Assembly (NCBI RefSeq): GCF_002797355.1
Contig: NZ_KZ454939.1
Coordinates: 1,521,828-1,585,827, forward strand
Reading direction: 5' to 3'
Length of the DNA stretch: 64,000 bases
From: Bacillus xiapuensis
GTDB taxonomy: Bacteria > Bacillota > Bacilli > Bacillales > Domibacillaceae
Under the pieces are notes generated by a model. That model worked only from the letters and a program-made list of their open reading frames with translations, was not told where the DNA came from and did not search any database. Both the position numbers and the translations under genes were made by a program. Of the stretch, positions 53,741 through 62,318 are shown piece by piece (within the stretch, counting starts at the first letter, position 1; each line of letters starts with the position of its first letter).

Positions 53741-54580
53741 GTGATTCGTAACAACGCTCACAATTATTCGGTATCAGCCATGTGTGACGTCCTACAAATT
53801 CCAAGAAGTACTTACTACTATCACCTTCACAAGTGTGAAGATGACGAAAAACAAGCGGAGGAAGCAGACTTACAAGAGCGTATTTATACGATTTTTAAGC
53901 AAAGTCGTAATAACTATGGGACACGTAAAATTAAGAAAGAATTAGAGAAACAAGACATGATGGTTTCTAGACGACATATAGGGGGAATCATGAAGGATTT
54001 AGGTCTTGTCTCGAATTACACGGTTGCTTATTACCGACCACAAAAAAAACAAAGTAACGAGGCGACAATCGCCAACGTATTAAATCGTGAATTCCAACAA
54101 GAGAAGGAATTATCGGTGTTAGTCAGTGATTTAACGTACGTGCGTATCGGGAAAAAATGGCACTATGTGTGCTTGTTTGTCGATCTTTTTAATCGTGAAT
54201 TAGTCGGTGCAAGTGCGGGCCCAAATAAAGACGCAGCGCTTGTCTACAAAGCATTAAGTAGCATTAAAGGCAACCTGACAAATGTACAGTTATTCCACAC
54301 AGACCGTGGCTCAGAATTCGATAATCAACTGATGGCAGAAGCAACAGAAGCATTTGGTATCCAGCGTTCACTTAGCGCAAAAGGATGTCCGTATGATAAT
54401 GCCGTGGCAGAAGCGACATACAAGAGCTTTAAGATCGAATTTGTGTACCAACGTACTTTCCATTCCCTTGAACAACTAGATCTTGAACTGTGGGATTATG
54501 TAAATTGGTTTAATCATATTCGGATTCATCAAACACTAGGATATCTGACACCGACTGAATTTAAGCAGCAGTCCTTATAA
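53741..54580 (+). CDS. IS3 transposase OrfB (element a)
   Basis: A 279-residue integrase-core (rve) domain with DDE residues in LVSDLTYVRIGKKWHYVCLF, LFHTDRGSEF and NAVAEATYKSFKIE. It is in the -1 frame relative to OrfA and probably made as an OrfAB fusion by frameshifting near 53732-53735. The frame is full length. Confidence 0.9.
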   Translation: MIRNNAHNYSVSAMCDVLQIPRSTYYYHLHKCEDDEKQAEEADLQERIYTIFKQSRNNYGTRKIKKELEKQDMMVSRRHIGGIMKDLGLVSNYTVAYYRPQKKQSNEATIANVLNREFQQEKELSVLVSDLTYVRIGKKWHYVCLFVDLFNRELVGASAGPNKDAALVYKALSSIKGNLTNVQLFHTDRGSEFDNQLMAEATEAFGIQRSLSAKGCPYDNAVAEATYKSFKIEFVYQRTFHSLEQLDLELWDYVNWFNHIRIHQTLGYLTPTEFKQQSL

Positions 54581-55198
54581 AAATTGTTCAGGTTAGTGTT
54601 GACATTCCAAATATCAACTTATCTTCTTTAAAAAGAGATATACCAAAGCATTTGAAGCGTCTCTTCCGCCTCAAATCATAGGAGCGACTGTTATACACGC
54701 AGCCAAGCAAATTCACACTCCTACCTCAATAGTGGAACGATTGTTTAAATCATGGATGGAGAAAGAAAGCGACCGTCTTCAAACAGAATTCATAAAAAAG
54801 GTGAAAACAAGTAGTCAACTCATTCTAAGTATTGATGATTTACGCTATTCACAAAGCGCATTCCTATAATACAGATCTTCACGATTTACGAGGAGAAACC
54901 TTTCTATAGGTCATTCCTAGTCAAACGTTAAATGATAAATTGGCCGGGTGAAATCTGTAATTATCATCGTATTCGCTTTACCAATGCAACAGTTAAAAGA
55001 AAGAATAATAAGATTAAGACGCTACAACGACGTCATTACTTTACACGAAATCCTAAGCATTACAAACAGTGAATTTTACTAGAGTGTAACGAGGAATTGA
55101 TAAGCAGCTGCCATAAGTCAAGTACATGTTTTGGTGAAGAGCAGAAATAAAGTTATTATTTTATTTTCAACTTGAAAATCTGATATGGAGTGGGTTTT

Positions 55199-55387
55199 AT
55201 GGATAAATTTATTAAAAAAAACGAAAAAGTAATAAAAAAGCTATCTAGAATAGGCCTGGTATATGGAATTATTGCTGTTTTATATTCCCTTATTCAAGGC
55301 GGACCAATAAACATTAGTGCAATTGTTCTATTAATATCTACGTTAATTTTATTAGTATCTTTTAAATCTAATACTAGAAAGAAGTAA
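55199..55387 (+). CDS. Small two-helix membrane protein
   Basis: A 62-residue protein: a lysine-rich amphipathic start (MDKFIKKNEKVIKKLSRIG), then two membrane helices (VYGIIAVLYSLIQG and ISAIVLLISTLILLVSF) and a basic tail. GGAG lies 8 nt before the ATG at 55199. It stands between two IS elements and resembles small immunity or stress membrane proteins in shape only; I do not recognise it. Confidence 0.5.
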   Translation: MDKFIKKNEKVIKKLSRIGLVYGIIAVLYSLIQGGPINISAIVLLISTLILLVSFKSNTRKK

Positions 55388-55496
55388 TATTTATAGAGTA
55401 CCATATCTTAAAAACAAAGACTTTGTGATGCTAGTATAGTTTCTTGGACACACCTAAGTTAAATTTATACAATGACTTTTAAGGAGGATGTGTCTG

Positions 55497-55775
55497 ATGA
55501 GTAAGAAAAATAATGGTAAACGTTATAATGATGATTTCCGAAAAATGATTGTTGATCTTTATCATTCTGGTAGTTCCGTGAAAGATTTAAGTAGCGAATA
55601 TGGCATTTCTGAAGTATCTATTTATGCTTGGATTAAGAAGTTTTCTCCAATCGAATTAGAAGATGGTTCATCTGTAACCCCAGATGATTATGCTAAGCTT
55701 CAGAAACAACTTCTCCGTATGCAGGAGGAAAATGAGATATTAAAAAAGGCTATGGCCATATTCGCTCGAAAGTAA
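55497..55775 (+). CDS. IS3 transposase OrfA (element b)
   Basis: A 92-residue protein with a helix-turn-helix (SSVKDLSSEYGISEVSIYAW) and leucine-rich coil (KLQKQLLRMQEENEILKKAM). AAGGAGG precedes the ATG at 55497. It ends at AGTAA where a -1 shift leads into OrfB. Confidence 0.88.
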   Translation: MSKKNNGKRYNDDFRKMIVDLYHSGSSVKDLSSEYGISEVSIYAWIKKFSPIELEDGSSVTPDDYAKLQKQLLRMQEENEILKKAMAIFARK

Positions 55776-56653
55776 GTGATTCAGAACTAACTGAATTTAT
55801 TTCGGAACATAAAGATGATTATCCCGTTCGTACGATGTGCGAAACGCTTGATATACCTAAAAGTACTTACTATCAATCATTGAATAAAACAGAATCGAAT
55901 CGTGAACGTGAGAACCGTGAACTCACAGAAAAGATTATCCAGATACATGAAGAAAGTAAGAAACGATATGGTGCACCTAAGATACATGAAACCCTTGAAA
56001 AACAAGGTCAAAAAATCAGCTTAAAACGAGTTCAACGCTTGATGAAAGAAGCTGGTATCCGATCCATCATCGTTAAAAAGTTCCGTCCAACACCTAGTAA
56101 AGAAAAGGTGGGAGAACGAGAAAACATTATTAAAAGAGACTTCTCTACTACAACGATTAACCAAAAGTGGGTTGGCGATATCACGTATATACACACGCTT
56201 CGTGATGGTTGGTGTTACCTTGCATCTGTATTAGACTTGCATTCAAGAAAGGTTATTGGGTATTCATTTGGACGTTCGATGACGACTGAATTGGTAGAAA
56301 AAGCTTTAGAAAACGCGTATGTCACACAGAAACCGGGTGATGGTGTCATCTTCCATTCCGATTTAGGTTCCCAATATACAAGCGATGCTTTCTCGGGAAA
56401 GATACAGAGTTATAAAATGACACATTCCTTCAGTCACAAGGAAAGTCCCTATGACAATGATTGTATCGAGTCTTTTCATGCGATCTTAAAGAAAGAAGAA
56501 GTAAATCATGTATAATACTTAGATTTCAACGCCGCAAGAGTAGAGTTGTTTAAATATATCGAAGGCTGGTATAACCGAAAAAGAATACATGGTAGCATCG
56601 GCTATCTGACTCCACAAGAGATGGAAGATTTAGCGCTTCACCGAGCAGCATAA
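55776..56653 (+). pseudogene. IS3 transposase OrfB (element b), one in-frame stop
   Basis: The integrase core is present with WVGDITYIHTLRDGWCYLAS, IFHSDLGSQY and DNDCIESFHAILKKEE (DDE). A single TAA at about 56513 interrupts the frame; the same frame then goes on as YLDFNAARVELFKYIEGWYN and RKRIHGSIGYLTP to 56653. The rest shows no other damage. The lesion truncates the C-terminal region after the last catalytic acid. Confidence 0.8.
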
Positions 56654-56879
56654 TTGCACAAATTAACATTAGAGCACGGCTTTACTTGGAGAAGTGGGTG
56701 TGGTAGGCTTTCACCTTGCGAAAGGTCTATTTACTAACCTTTCGTCTTTCGTAAATCACCACGCACATAGAGGCTCCATGTCAAGCCTTCACATATATAT
56801 TCCAATAAGCTTCGAAGCACAATGAGAAAAATTAACTTTTATGTGTCCAAAATATTGACGTAGATCCATTTAATAATAA

Positions 56880-57809
56880 TTATAAGCTTTGGTATTTTTT
56901 CCTACTGAAAAATGCTAATGATATACTTAGAAAAATAAGTGTATAAACCATTAAAATTATTACTTTTATATAAGGTATTTCATTATTAGTTATTGAGGTA
57001 ACAAGATCTAAATTAGAGAAATATAAAATATATGACCAGCTATATTCTTCAAAATAAGAAGCTAGTGTTCCTCCAAAAATAAATACTGATAACACAACTA
57101 AAACAGCAATAGAACTATTGTTTATAACTACCGAAATCATTATTGCTAAGGAACTATAAGATATCAATAATATAAAATTTGTGAGTAAAATTTTAAATAT
57201 CTCATAACCAAGGTGACCCTCAATTATTATGTTATCTTGTATATATATAGTTTTTGTAAAAAAGTTATCTAACCCATAGATACAAAATCCTAATATAAAC
57301 AAAAGAGTAATGGCAAATAGATATAAAGTTAAACCTAATAATAGTAAGGAGGAAAATTTCCCTAATAAAATACTAGATCTTGATAATGGCCTGACTAATA
57401 ACATTTTAAGGGTACCCCAATTTATTTCCTTTGTTATAATATTACTTGCATAAAGCATTATTATTATACTAATAAATGAAGTTATCCCTGAGTATTTCTT
57501 TACAAACCCTAATACTCCTTCAGTTTCGGAAGGTGGTATATTATGTTCCAAGTGGTATTGTTTAATTGCAATTTCATCTTTGATTTTTTGAACAAATTTA
57601 TTATCTGGATTAGTTTCTTTAGAGATTAATTTTAAATCTTCTGTGATTTCTTCCGAGTATTGTTTCTTCCAATCATTATCGTTTAAAGAATTAAGATTAA
57701 TCCATCCAGAAGTAAGTATTATAATTAAGAGGATTACTAATGAGAATAGAAATGATTTTGTTTTTACTATTTTTAGTATCTCTCCTTTTATTAGTAGAGA
57801 ATTAAACAA
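56880..57809 (-). CDS. ABC-2 type transporter permease of the bacteriocin-like cluster
   Basis: A 309-residue permease with six helices and a large extracytoplasmic loop after helix 1 (about 35-95). The motif ITKEINWGTLKMLLVRPLSR is typical of ABC-2 permeases that export or extrude lipids and peptides (BcrB-like). It overlaps the ATPase gene by 8 nt, so they form one transporter. In bacteriocin clusters such pairs give self-immunity or export. The gene lies 12 bp from the end of IS element b and has no visible terminator. Low GC compared with the chromosome backbone. Confidence 0.85.
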   Translation of the reverse strand: MFNSLLIKGEILKIVKTKSFLFSLVILLIIILTSGWINLNSLNDNDWKKQYSEEITEDLKLISKETNPDNKFVQKIKDEIAIKQYHLEHNIPPSETEGVLGFVKKYSGITSFISIIIMLYASNIITKEINWGTLKMLLVRPLSRSSILLGKFSSLLLLGLTLYLFAITLLFILGFCIYGLDNFFTKTIYIQDNIIIEGHLGYEIFKILLTNFILLISYSSLAIMISVVINNSSIAVLVVLSVFIFGGTLASYFEEYSWSYILYFSNLDLVTSITNNEIPYIKVIILMVYTLIFLSISLAFFSRKKYQSL

Positions 57810-58722
57810 TCGAATTCCCCCCTGTATATTGGATGAATAATTCTTCTAAACTTTCATTAATTCTCTTGATCTCAAATATTTTTATATTATTTTTAATTAA
57901 TATTGTTAATAAATTATTGATTTCGTCTTTGGCTACCTTTCCTTGTAAAACGTTATCTTCTCCATCTAAAAAGTAAAACTCCCCATAACTATCTTTTAGT
58001 AGTTTCTGGGCTTTAGATGCATTATTAAGATAAAGATTCACTTTTATGATATTATTAACTTTTAAGTTACTTATATTCGTTTTTTCTATAACCGATCCAT
58101 CTTTCAAAAAGATAATTTTATCACAAAGCATTTCCATTTCTGTTATTAAGTGACTTGATATTAAAATAGCAGCATCTGATTCTTTAGTAATACACTTTAA
58201 ATAATCTCTGAAATCTTTAATTCCATAGGGGTCTAATCCATTCAACGGTTCATCTAGAATCAACAAATTAGGTTCATGAATTAGAGCTTGTACTAAACCT
58301 AACCTTTGTTTCATTCCTAAAGAATAATGTTTAACCTTTTTGTTTATTGCATGCTCTAAATCCATAAGTTTAATCATTTTTTTAAATTGGATTTTATCTA
58401 CATTTTTGTATAGAGTAGTTAAATATTTTAAGTTTTCAATCCCGGTTAAAAAAGGATAAAATTTTGGTGTTTCTATTATCGCACCAATTGTTTTTAAATA
58501 TCCTTTGTCTGACTGAATGTTATTTCCATCATAAATTATTTCTCCCTTTGAAAAGTTGGTTAGACCTAGAATCATTTTCATAATAGTGGTTTTTCCAGCA
58601 CCATTGGGACCTAATAAACCAACAATTTCACCTTTTTTGATATTAAAAGAGACGTCATTTATTATCTTCTTTCTTCCTATTTCTTTATATAAATTGTTAG
58701 TCTCTAGTATATTGATAGACAT
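57802..58722 (-). CDS. ABC transporter ATP-binding protein, BcrA/immunity type
   Basis: A 306-residue ATPase with Walker A (GLLGPNGAGKTTIMK), signature (YSLGMKQRLGLVQAL), Walker B (LLILDEPLNGLDP) and switch histidine (LISSHLITEME), followed by a C-terminal region of about 100 residues common in antibiotic and bacteriocin self-protection transporters. The ATG at 58722 gives the usual family start; a GTG at 58743 is possible. It lies between the LytTR gene and the permease in the same operon. Confidence 0.87.
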   Translation of the reverse strand: MSINILETNNLYKEIGRKKIINDVSFNIKKGEIVGLLGPNGAGKTTIMKMILGLTNFSKGEIIYDGNNIQSDKGYLKTIGAIIETPKFYPFLTGIENLKYLTTLYKNVDKIQFKKMIKLMDLEHAINKKVKHYSLGMKQRLGLVQALIHEPNLLILDEPLNGLDPYGIKDFRDYLKCITKESDAAILISSHLITEMEMLCDKIIFLKDGSVIEKTNISNLKVNNIIKVNLYLNNASKAQKLLKDSYGEFYFLDGEDNVLQGKVAKDEINNLLTILIKNNIKIFEIKRINESLEELFIQYTGGNSIV

Positions 58723-58750
58723 ATTATTAACACATCCAATCACCTATGTT

Positions 58751-59077
58751 CTAAATAATATAGTTTATTATCCCTTTTGTTATTAAAGCTTGATTATCAC
58801 CTGGTAATAGGGCCTCGAATGTATTCTCATTTATTCTCTTGATTTCTAAGATTTTATCTACATTTATAATAAAAGATCTATGTACTCTTTTAAGAAAGGA
58901 GGGGAGTAAATACTCCAGTTCCTTTAAAGAAGTTCTTATAATTATCTCTTCGTTAACAGAAGAAATTATAGTTTTTTGGTTAAATCGTTCAATGCACATA
59001 ATTTCATTTATAAAGATGAATTGGACTCCTGACCTTTTTATAATAACTAAGCGATCTTCTTTGATTTTAACTTTCAT
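58751..59077 (-). CDS. Stand-alone LytTR DNA-binding regulator
   Basis: A 108-residue protein that is one LytTR domain. The typical strand-loop pattern is present: IFINEIMCIERFNQKTII, then LPSFLKRVHRSFIINVDKIL. There is no receiver domain, so it would act without a classical histidine kinase. LytTR domains bind 9-bp direct repeats about 21 bp apart; such a pair is found at 62174-62203 in front of this operon. AAAGGAT precedes the ATG; it starts 4 bp after the tubby-like gene. Confidence 0.85.
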   Translation of the reverse strand: MKVKIKEDRLVIIKRSGVQFIFINEIMCIERFNQKTIISSVNEEIIIRTSLKELEYLLPSFLKRVHRSFIINVDKILEIKRINENTFEALLPGDNQALITKGIINYII

Positions 59078-59081
59078 TTTC

Positions 59082-59609
59082 TTAATCCTTTAAATCAAAC
59101 AAGTAATATAAAGAAGCTACCTCTATATGTGTAAATTCTTTTGTATTTATATTCAAAAAAATTTGTCTTGCGGAAGTTAAATTCTCATAACTAGCTTCAG
59201 CTATTATGTTACCAGTATCATTTTCAAAGATTACCCTCTTATCCCCTAAATCTTTCTTAATCTTCAGTTGTTTGTTATTAATTAAAACTACAACTCTAGG
59301 GTTAGTTTTAATTTTTGTTTGGTCTTTTATTGAAAAATCACCAAGAAAATTAGAATAACCGTCCCACTCAGATTTCAAAAATTGCTTAAGTCCAAATTTT
59401 TCATTAATTTCACATGTCATTTTATTATCAATATCAAAACCCTGTATATTAGTAATAAAAGTATTATTAAAGAGAGTATCTAAATATTTTTGACGTCTAT
59501 TTTTATAACATCTGCTAATATACCCTACTATATTACCTGACTCATCGGTAATCTCAATTTTCTTTGAGCTTCCTTTTAACAATGGCTTTGTTATAGAATA
59601 TACAGACAA
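59082..59609 (-). CDS. Tubby C-terminal/LURP-one-like domain protein
   Basis: A 175-residue soluble protein made of beta strands, resembling the tubby C-terminal or scramblase-like fold: YSITKPLLKGSSKKIEITDE, then GNIVGYISR near the start and NTGNIIAEASYEN in the second half. Such proteins may bind membrane lipids; a role in this cluster is unknown. The start is a TTG at 59609 after GAAAGGGTGAG. It lies 29 bp after the DUF95 gene and is part of the operon. Confidence 0.6.
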   Translation of the reverse strand: MSVYSITKPLLKGSSKKIEITDESGNIVGYISRCYKNRRQKYLDTLFNNTFITNIQGFDIDNKMTCEINEKFGLKQFLKSEWDGYSNFLGDFSIKDQTKIKTNPRVVVLINNKQLKIKKDLGDKRVIFENDTGNIIAEASYENLTSARQIFLNINTKEFTHIEVASLYYLFDLKD

Positions 59610-60098
59610 AATTTTCTCACCCTTTCAGAAATATATCCTTACACACTAGTAAGTTTTATAATTAATGGATTGGATATGTATACTTCGCACATAGCACTTA
59701 TAAATAATATTATTAAAATCAATGGACAAGTTTTCTTTATAAAATTTTTATAAAATTGTTTAATGCTTATTTTATCTTTTTTTTCAGAAATATTTTCATA
59801 GACAAGTTTGAATTGCATTATGGAAAACTTCAATACTATATAACATAAAAGAAGTTCAAAAAATCCATGGATGAAGGATGAAAGATAATATGTGCTAGAT
59901 TCTATACCACTTAAAGATGGTCCTTGACCAATTAATGTAAGCACTTTAAAGATCATAACAAAATGTAAACCAGTAATAGATAAAAGAATCATAGAAAATA
60001 CAAAAGCGGCGTTCATATAGAAAATATACAAAACATGATTAAAGCCTAATCTTTCAATTGATACTGTTTTTCCTTCAACAGGTGAATTTAAATTAATA

Positions 60099-61750
60099 CC
60101 TGAAATATTCATAGCTACAAATCCCATTTGATAAAATTTGTTAAATTAGTTGAACATAACGGTATTTAATTAAGAACCGTAGCCAATTCATAAAATAACT
60201 GAATTTTCAATAGAACAACTCTGGTATTTTGGGCATACTTCCCCCTTGACTGAAAAATTTATTTTTTTCAGTTATGAGAAGTATTCTATTGGTCATTCCA
60301 ATTGTAGTTTTTGAATTCGATTCAGTACATCCCAAAAGAAATTTTGATACACAAAACTCGATGATAGTTTGAAGTAAAGGGATCTACCTGATTTCACGAC
60401 TTTACTTGCCGCTTTAATTAACCGAGTACGTATCGTATCAATTTGCATAGTTTTTTGACCTTCCGGAAAACAAAGAGTTCGTAACCAATTGGTCAAATTA
60501 TATGCAAGAAGTGTTAACATCATTTTTACTTCGTTCACTAGAAAAGCGTGGCTATTCATATGATCAAAGTAAAAGCCATTTTTTGCTTCTTTGATATAGT
60601 TTTCCATCGTCCCTCTTTTTTGATAAGCTCGGACGATATCTTGAGGAAAAGCTAATTCAAAGTTAGTAACAAAAAAGGAATGGGTAAAGAACAGCTCACC
60701 TGCAGGACGTACCAATTGAATAATCACCCTTCTTGGTTTTGACCATGATTTTGCTTGGTAAATCGTTTCTTCATAATAGGTTTCCGTCTTGGAAACATCT
60801 AAAGGTGCGGAAGAAGGATGGTATTCCTTCGCTAAACTTTGTAGTTGTGAATTCGATTTCAACCGAATAATATACAAAACAGATTCTTCTTCACACAGAT
60901 CGTATAATCCCGGAACAGTAAACCCGCTATCTCCACGAAGAAACAGGGTAGTTTCCGGAAACATTTCGTTATAATGTTTAATGAGAGGCCGAATAAATTC
61001 CACCACACCATTTGATGTATAAACATTTCCGGGACGGAGTTGTGCTTTCAAAAAGTCACCAGTCGCACCATCAAAGGCGACTAATGGATGAAAACCCATC
61101 GTGCCATAATGAGTATTATATGACGAAGATTCTTGGTCCCCATATGTATCCGAATGAGTCGAATCCAAGTCGATAAATAACTCTTTCGATTGTCGAAAAC
61201 AATGAATCTTATCAAGCATTTCTTGGTTAGCCAGATTTAATTGTTCAATTGAATCTTTATCAAATCGTGTATAAAAGCGAGACAAACTGGGCTGGGAAGC
61301 AAGTGTTGGAGTTTCAATGATTTCCTTAAACACAGGATCATGAGTCAACTGATCAGCCGCATCATCTTCCGCATACCCGGCAATGATTTGATAGACTTTT
61401 TGACGTAACAAGTTTTCATTTGAATGAAGATAATATTTCCTTGAATCGTTAAGTCTCAAGTACTTAACTAAAGTCTTTGAAAAACCAATTTTTTCATCGA
61501 ATTCTCTAAAAAGAAACTCACCTGTATCGGAGGAAAGAGAACCTCCATCATTTGACAATTTAATTTTATGATTGAAATCAAGTGTTTTTTGCGTTAAAGT
61601 AACCATATAAAAAGTCCTTTTTGTTTGGTTACTTTAACTTTAACAGAAATGGATTCTTTTTTCATTTTTTTAATGAATTACAATAAAGCCGAAAAGGCTT
61701 GGTAATCCATAAGTTATAATAAGTTTCTGAATTTCTGTGAATAATTCAGG
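60099..61750 (-). mobile_element. IS1380-family insertion sequence, copy 2 (1,652 bp)
   Basis: Same length and same ends as copy 1 at 50472-52123, in opposite orientation. It is flanked by its own 5-bp duplication TAATA (60094-60098 and 61751-61755). The different duplication shows it jumped separately from copy 1. It interrupts the DUF95 gene. Confidence 0.93.
60293..61606 (-). CDS. IS1380-family transposase, copy 2
   Basis: The 437-residue protein is identical to the one encoded at 50616-51929, with all catalytic acids intact. Identity of the two copies points to recent movement. Confidence 0.95.
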   Translation of the reverse strand: MVTLTQKTLDFNHKIKLSNDGGSLSSDTGEFLFREFDEKIGFSKTLVKYLRLNDSRKYYLHSNENLLRQKVYQIIAGYAEDDAADQLTHDPVFKEIIETPTLASQPSLSRFYTRFDKDSIEQLNLANQEMLDKIHCFRQSKELFIDLDSTHSDTYGDQESSSYNTHYGTMGFHPLVAFDGATGDFLKAQLRPGNVYTSNGVVEFIRPLIKHYNEMFPETTLFLRGDSGFTVPGLYDLCEEESVLYIIRLKSNSQLQSLAKEYHPSSAPLDVSKTETYYEETIYQAKSWSKPRRVIIQLVRPAGELFFTHSFFVTNFELAFPQDIVRAYQKRGTMENYIKEAKNGFYFDHMNSHAFLVNEVKMMLTLLAYNLTNWLRTLCFPEGQKTMQIDTIRTRLIKAASKVVKSGRSLYFKLSSSFVYQNFFWDVLNRIQKLQLE

Positions 61751-61818
61751 TAATAATTGCTATAATACAAATTGAAATAAAAAAGAACAAAAGTATGTTT
61801 TTTTTATTATTATTTATA

Positions 61819-62049
61819 TTAGCTAGCCTTGGCATAAGAATTCCTTATACTTGTTTCTTTAATTGAATCAATGATTGCATATACCCATACTATTAGAAAC
61901 ATAAATATTCCAACAACTACACTAGTTAGTAATATTGATATAATATTAGCTATAATTAAGAAAATCCCTTTTGATACTTTCCCTAAATATAGGTGTCCTA
62001 TTCCTGGGAAAACAAATGATAAAATACCCGCTATCCATTTACTTTTCAT
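61819..62049 (-). CDS. TM2-domain membrane protein
   Basis: A 76-residue protein with two helices and the TM2 motif: ILSFVFPGIGHLYLGK, then GIFLIIANIISILL, and a C-terminal VWVYAIIDSIKE. TM2 proteins are common but their function is not known. AGGAGATG lies 8 nt before the ATG at 62049. The end overlaps the DUF95 start by 17 nt, making it the first gene of the operon. Confidence 0.78.
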   Translation of the reverse strand: MKSKWIAGILSFVFPGIGHLYLGKVSKGIFLIIANIISILLTSVVVGIFMFLIVWVYAIIDSIKETSIRNSYAKAS

Positions 62050-62173
62050 AAATATCATCTCCTAAAAATTGTTAATTCGACTATATATTGCATTTTAACA
62101 CATATGTGATAATTTTATATCAAAATAATTACAAATGATTCTAAAATACTAATATAAATAGAGCTTTTTTACC

Positions 62174-62203
62174 TTTAAATAAAAAAAGGTTAAGTTTAAA
62201 TAA
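62174..62203. promoter_or_regulatory. Candidate LytTR operator (paired direct repeats)
   Basis: TTTAAATAA occurs at 62174-62182 and again at 62195-62203. The copies are exactly the same, 12 bp apart, with a 21-bp period (two helical turns). That is the spacing used by LytTR regulators such as AgrA and ComE. It lies between the divergent TM2-DUF95-LytTR-ABC operon and the 94-residue peptide gene. In A+T-rich DNA short repeats also arise by chance. Confidence 0.45.
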
Positions 62204-62318
62204 TAATTCCCTATATTCAGATATTTGATTCTTCATTTAGAATATTTTTATTATTTATAACGAATCGAGAAGGTACACTTGTCATTGTAATTCAAAAATT
62301 TTTAGGGGGTTATTATTT

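Larger units (their letters stand above)
53378..54609 (+). mobile_element. IS3-family insertion sequence a (1,232 bp)
   Basis: The ends share the inverted pattern TGGAnnnnnnACACTAAnnnnnACAA (left end at 53378, right end at 54609). Two overlapping frames, orfA and orfB, encode the transposase as usual for IS3. I could not find a convincing target duplication (ATT on the left, AAT on the right). It is inserted in the ISL3 remnant. Both frames look intact, so it may be active. Confidence 0.8.
53273..55072 (+). pseudogene. ISL3-family transposase remnant, interrupted by an IS3 element
   Basis: The left piece (53273-53370) encodes a zinc-finger-like CQNCSSHIYVRRTTKIKL as in ISL3 transposase N-termini. 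The right piece (54613-55072) continues KKRYTKAFEASLPPQIIG, then SIVERLFKSW and LILSIDD. With frameshifts it then reads FAIHKAHSYNT, LHDLRGETFL and the C-terminal KNNKIKTLQRRHYFTRNP. Internal deletions and several frameshifts and stops show it is dead. The IS3-family element at 53378-54609 sits in the middle. Confidence 0.65.
55426..56868 (+). mobile_element. IS3-family insertion sequence b (1,443 bp), defective
   Basis: The two ends share TTGGACACA at the same distance (18 bp) from TG termini, and AAGTTAA follows in both. orfA is intact, orfB has one stop. The 200 bp after orfB (56654-56848) hold no gene but include a stem CGAAAGGT/ACCTTTCG. The right end is nearly the same as the end of element c at 63025. 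No clear target duplication was seen. Confidence 0.75.
59639..61835 (-). pseudogene. SpoIIM/DUF95 membrane protein split by IS1380
   Basis: The C-terminal part shows the DUF95 hallmarks: YIFYMNAAFVFSMILLSITG, then SSFIHGFFELLLCYIVLKFS (the H-G-x-x-E-L motif) and LFISAMCEVYIS near the end. The intact gene starts at the ATG at 61835 (AAGGA upstream), giving MPRLANINNNKKNILLFFF and a first membrane helix. The IS at 60099-61750 breaks it after about 28 codons. Removing the IS and one TAATA duplication rebuilds a 179-residue protein. DUF95 proteins are needed for making or exporting circular bacteriocins. A shortened product could start inside the IS end (ATG at 60127 or 60112) but would lack the first helix. 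Confidence 0.82.

Noticed and set aside
50472..61750. The two IS1380 copies as the ends of one composite transposon
   Set aside because: Each copy has its own 5-bp target duplication (TTTCT and TAATA). A composite would carry one duplication outside the pair. They are two separate insertions.
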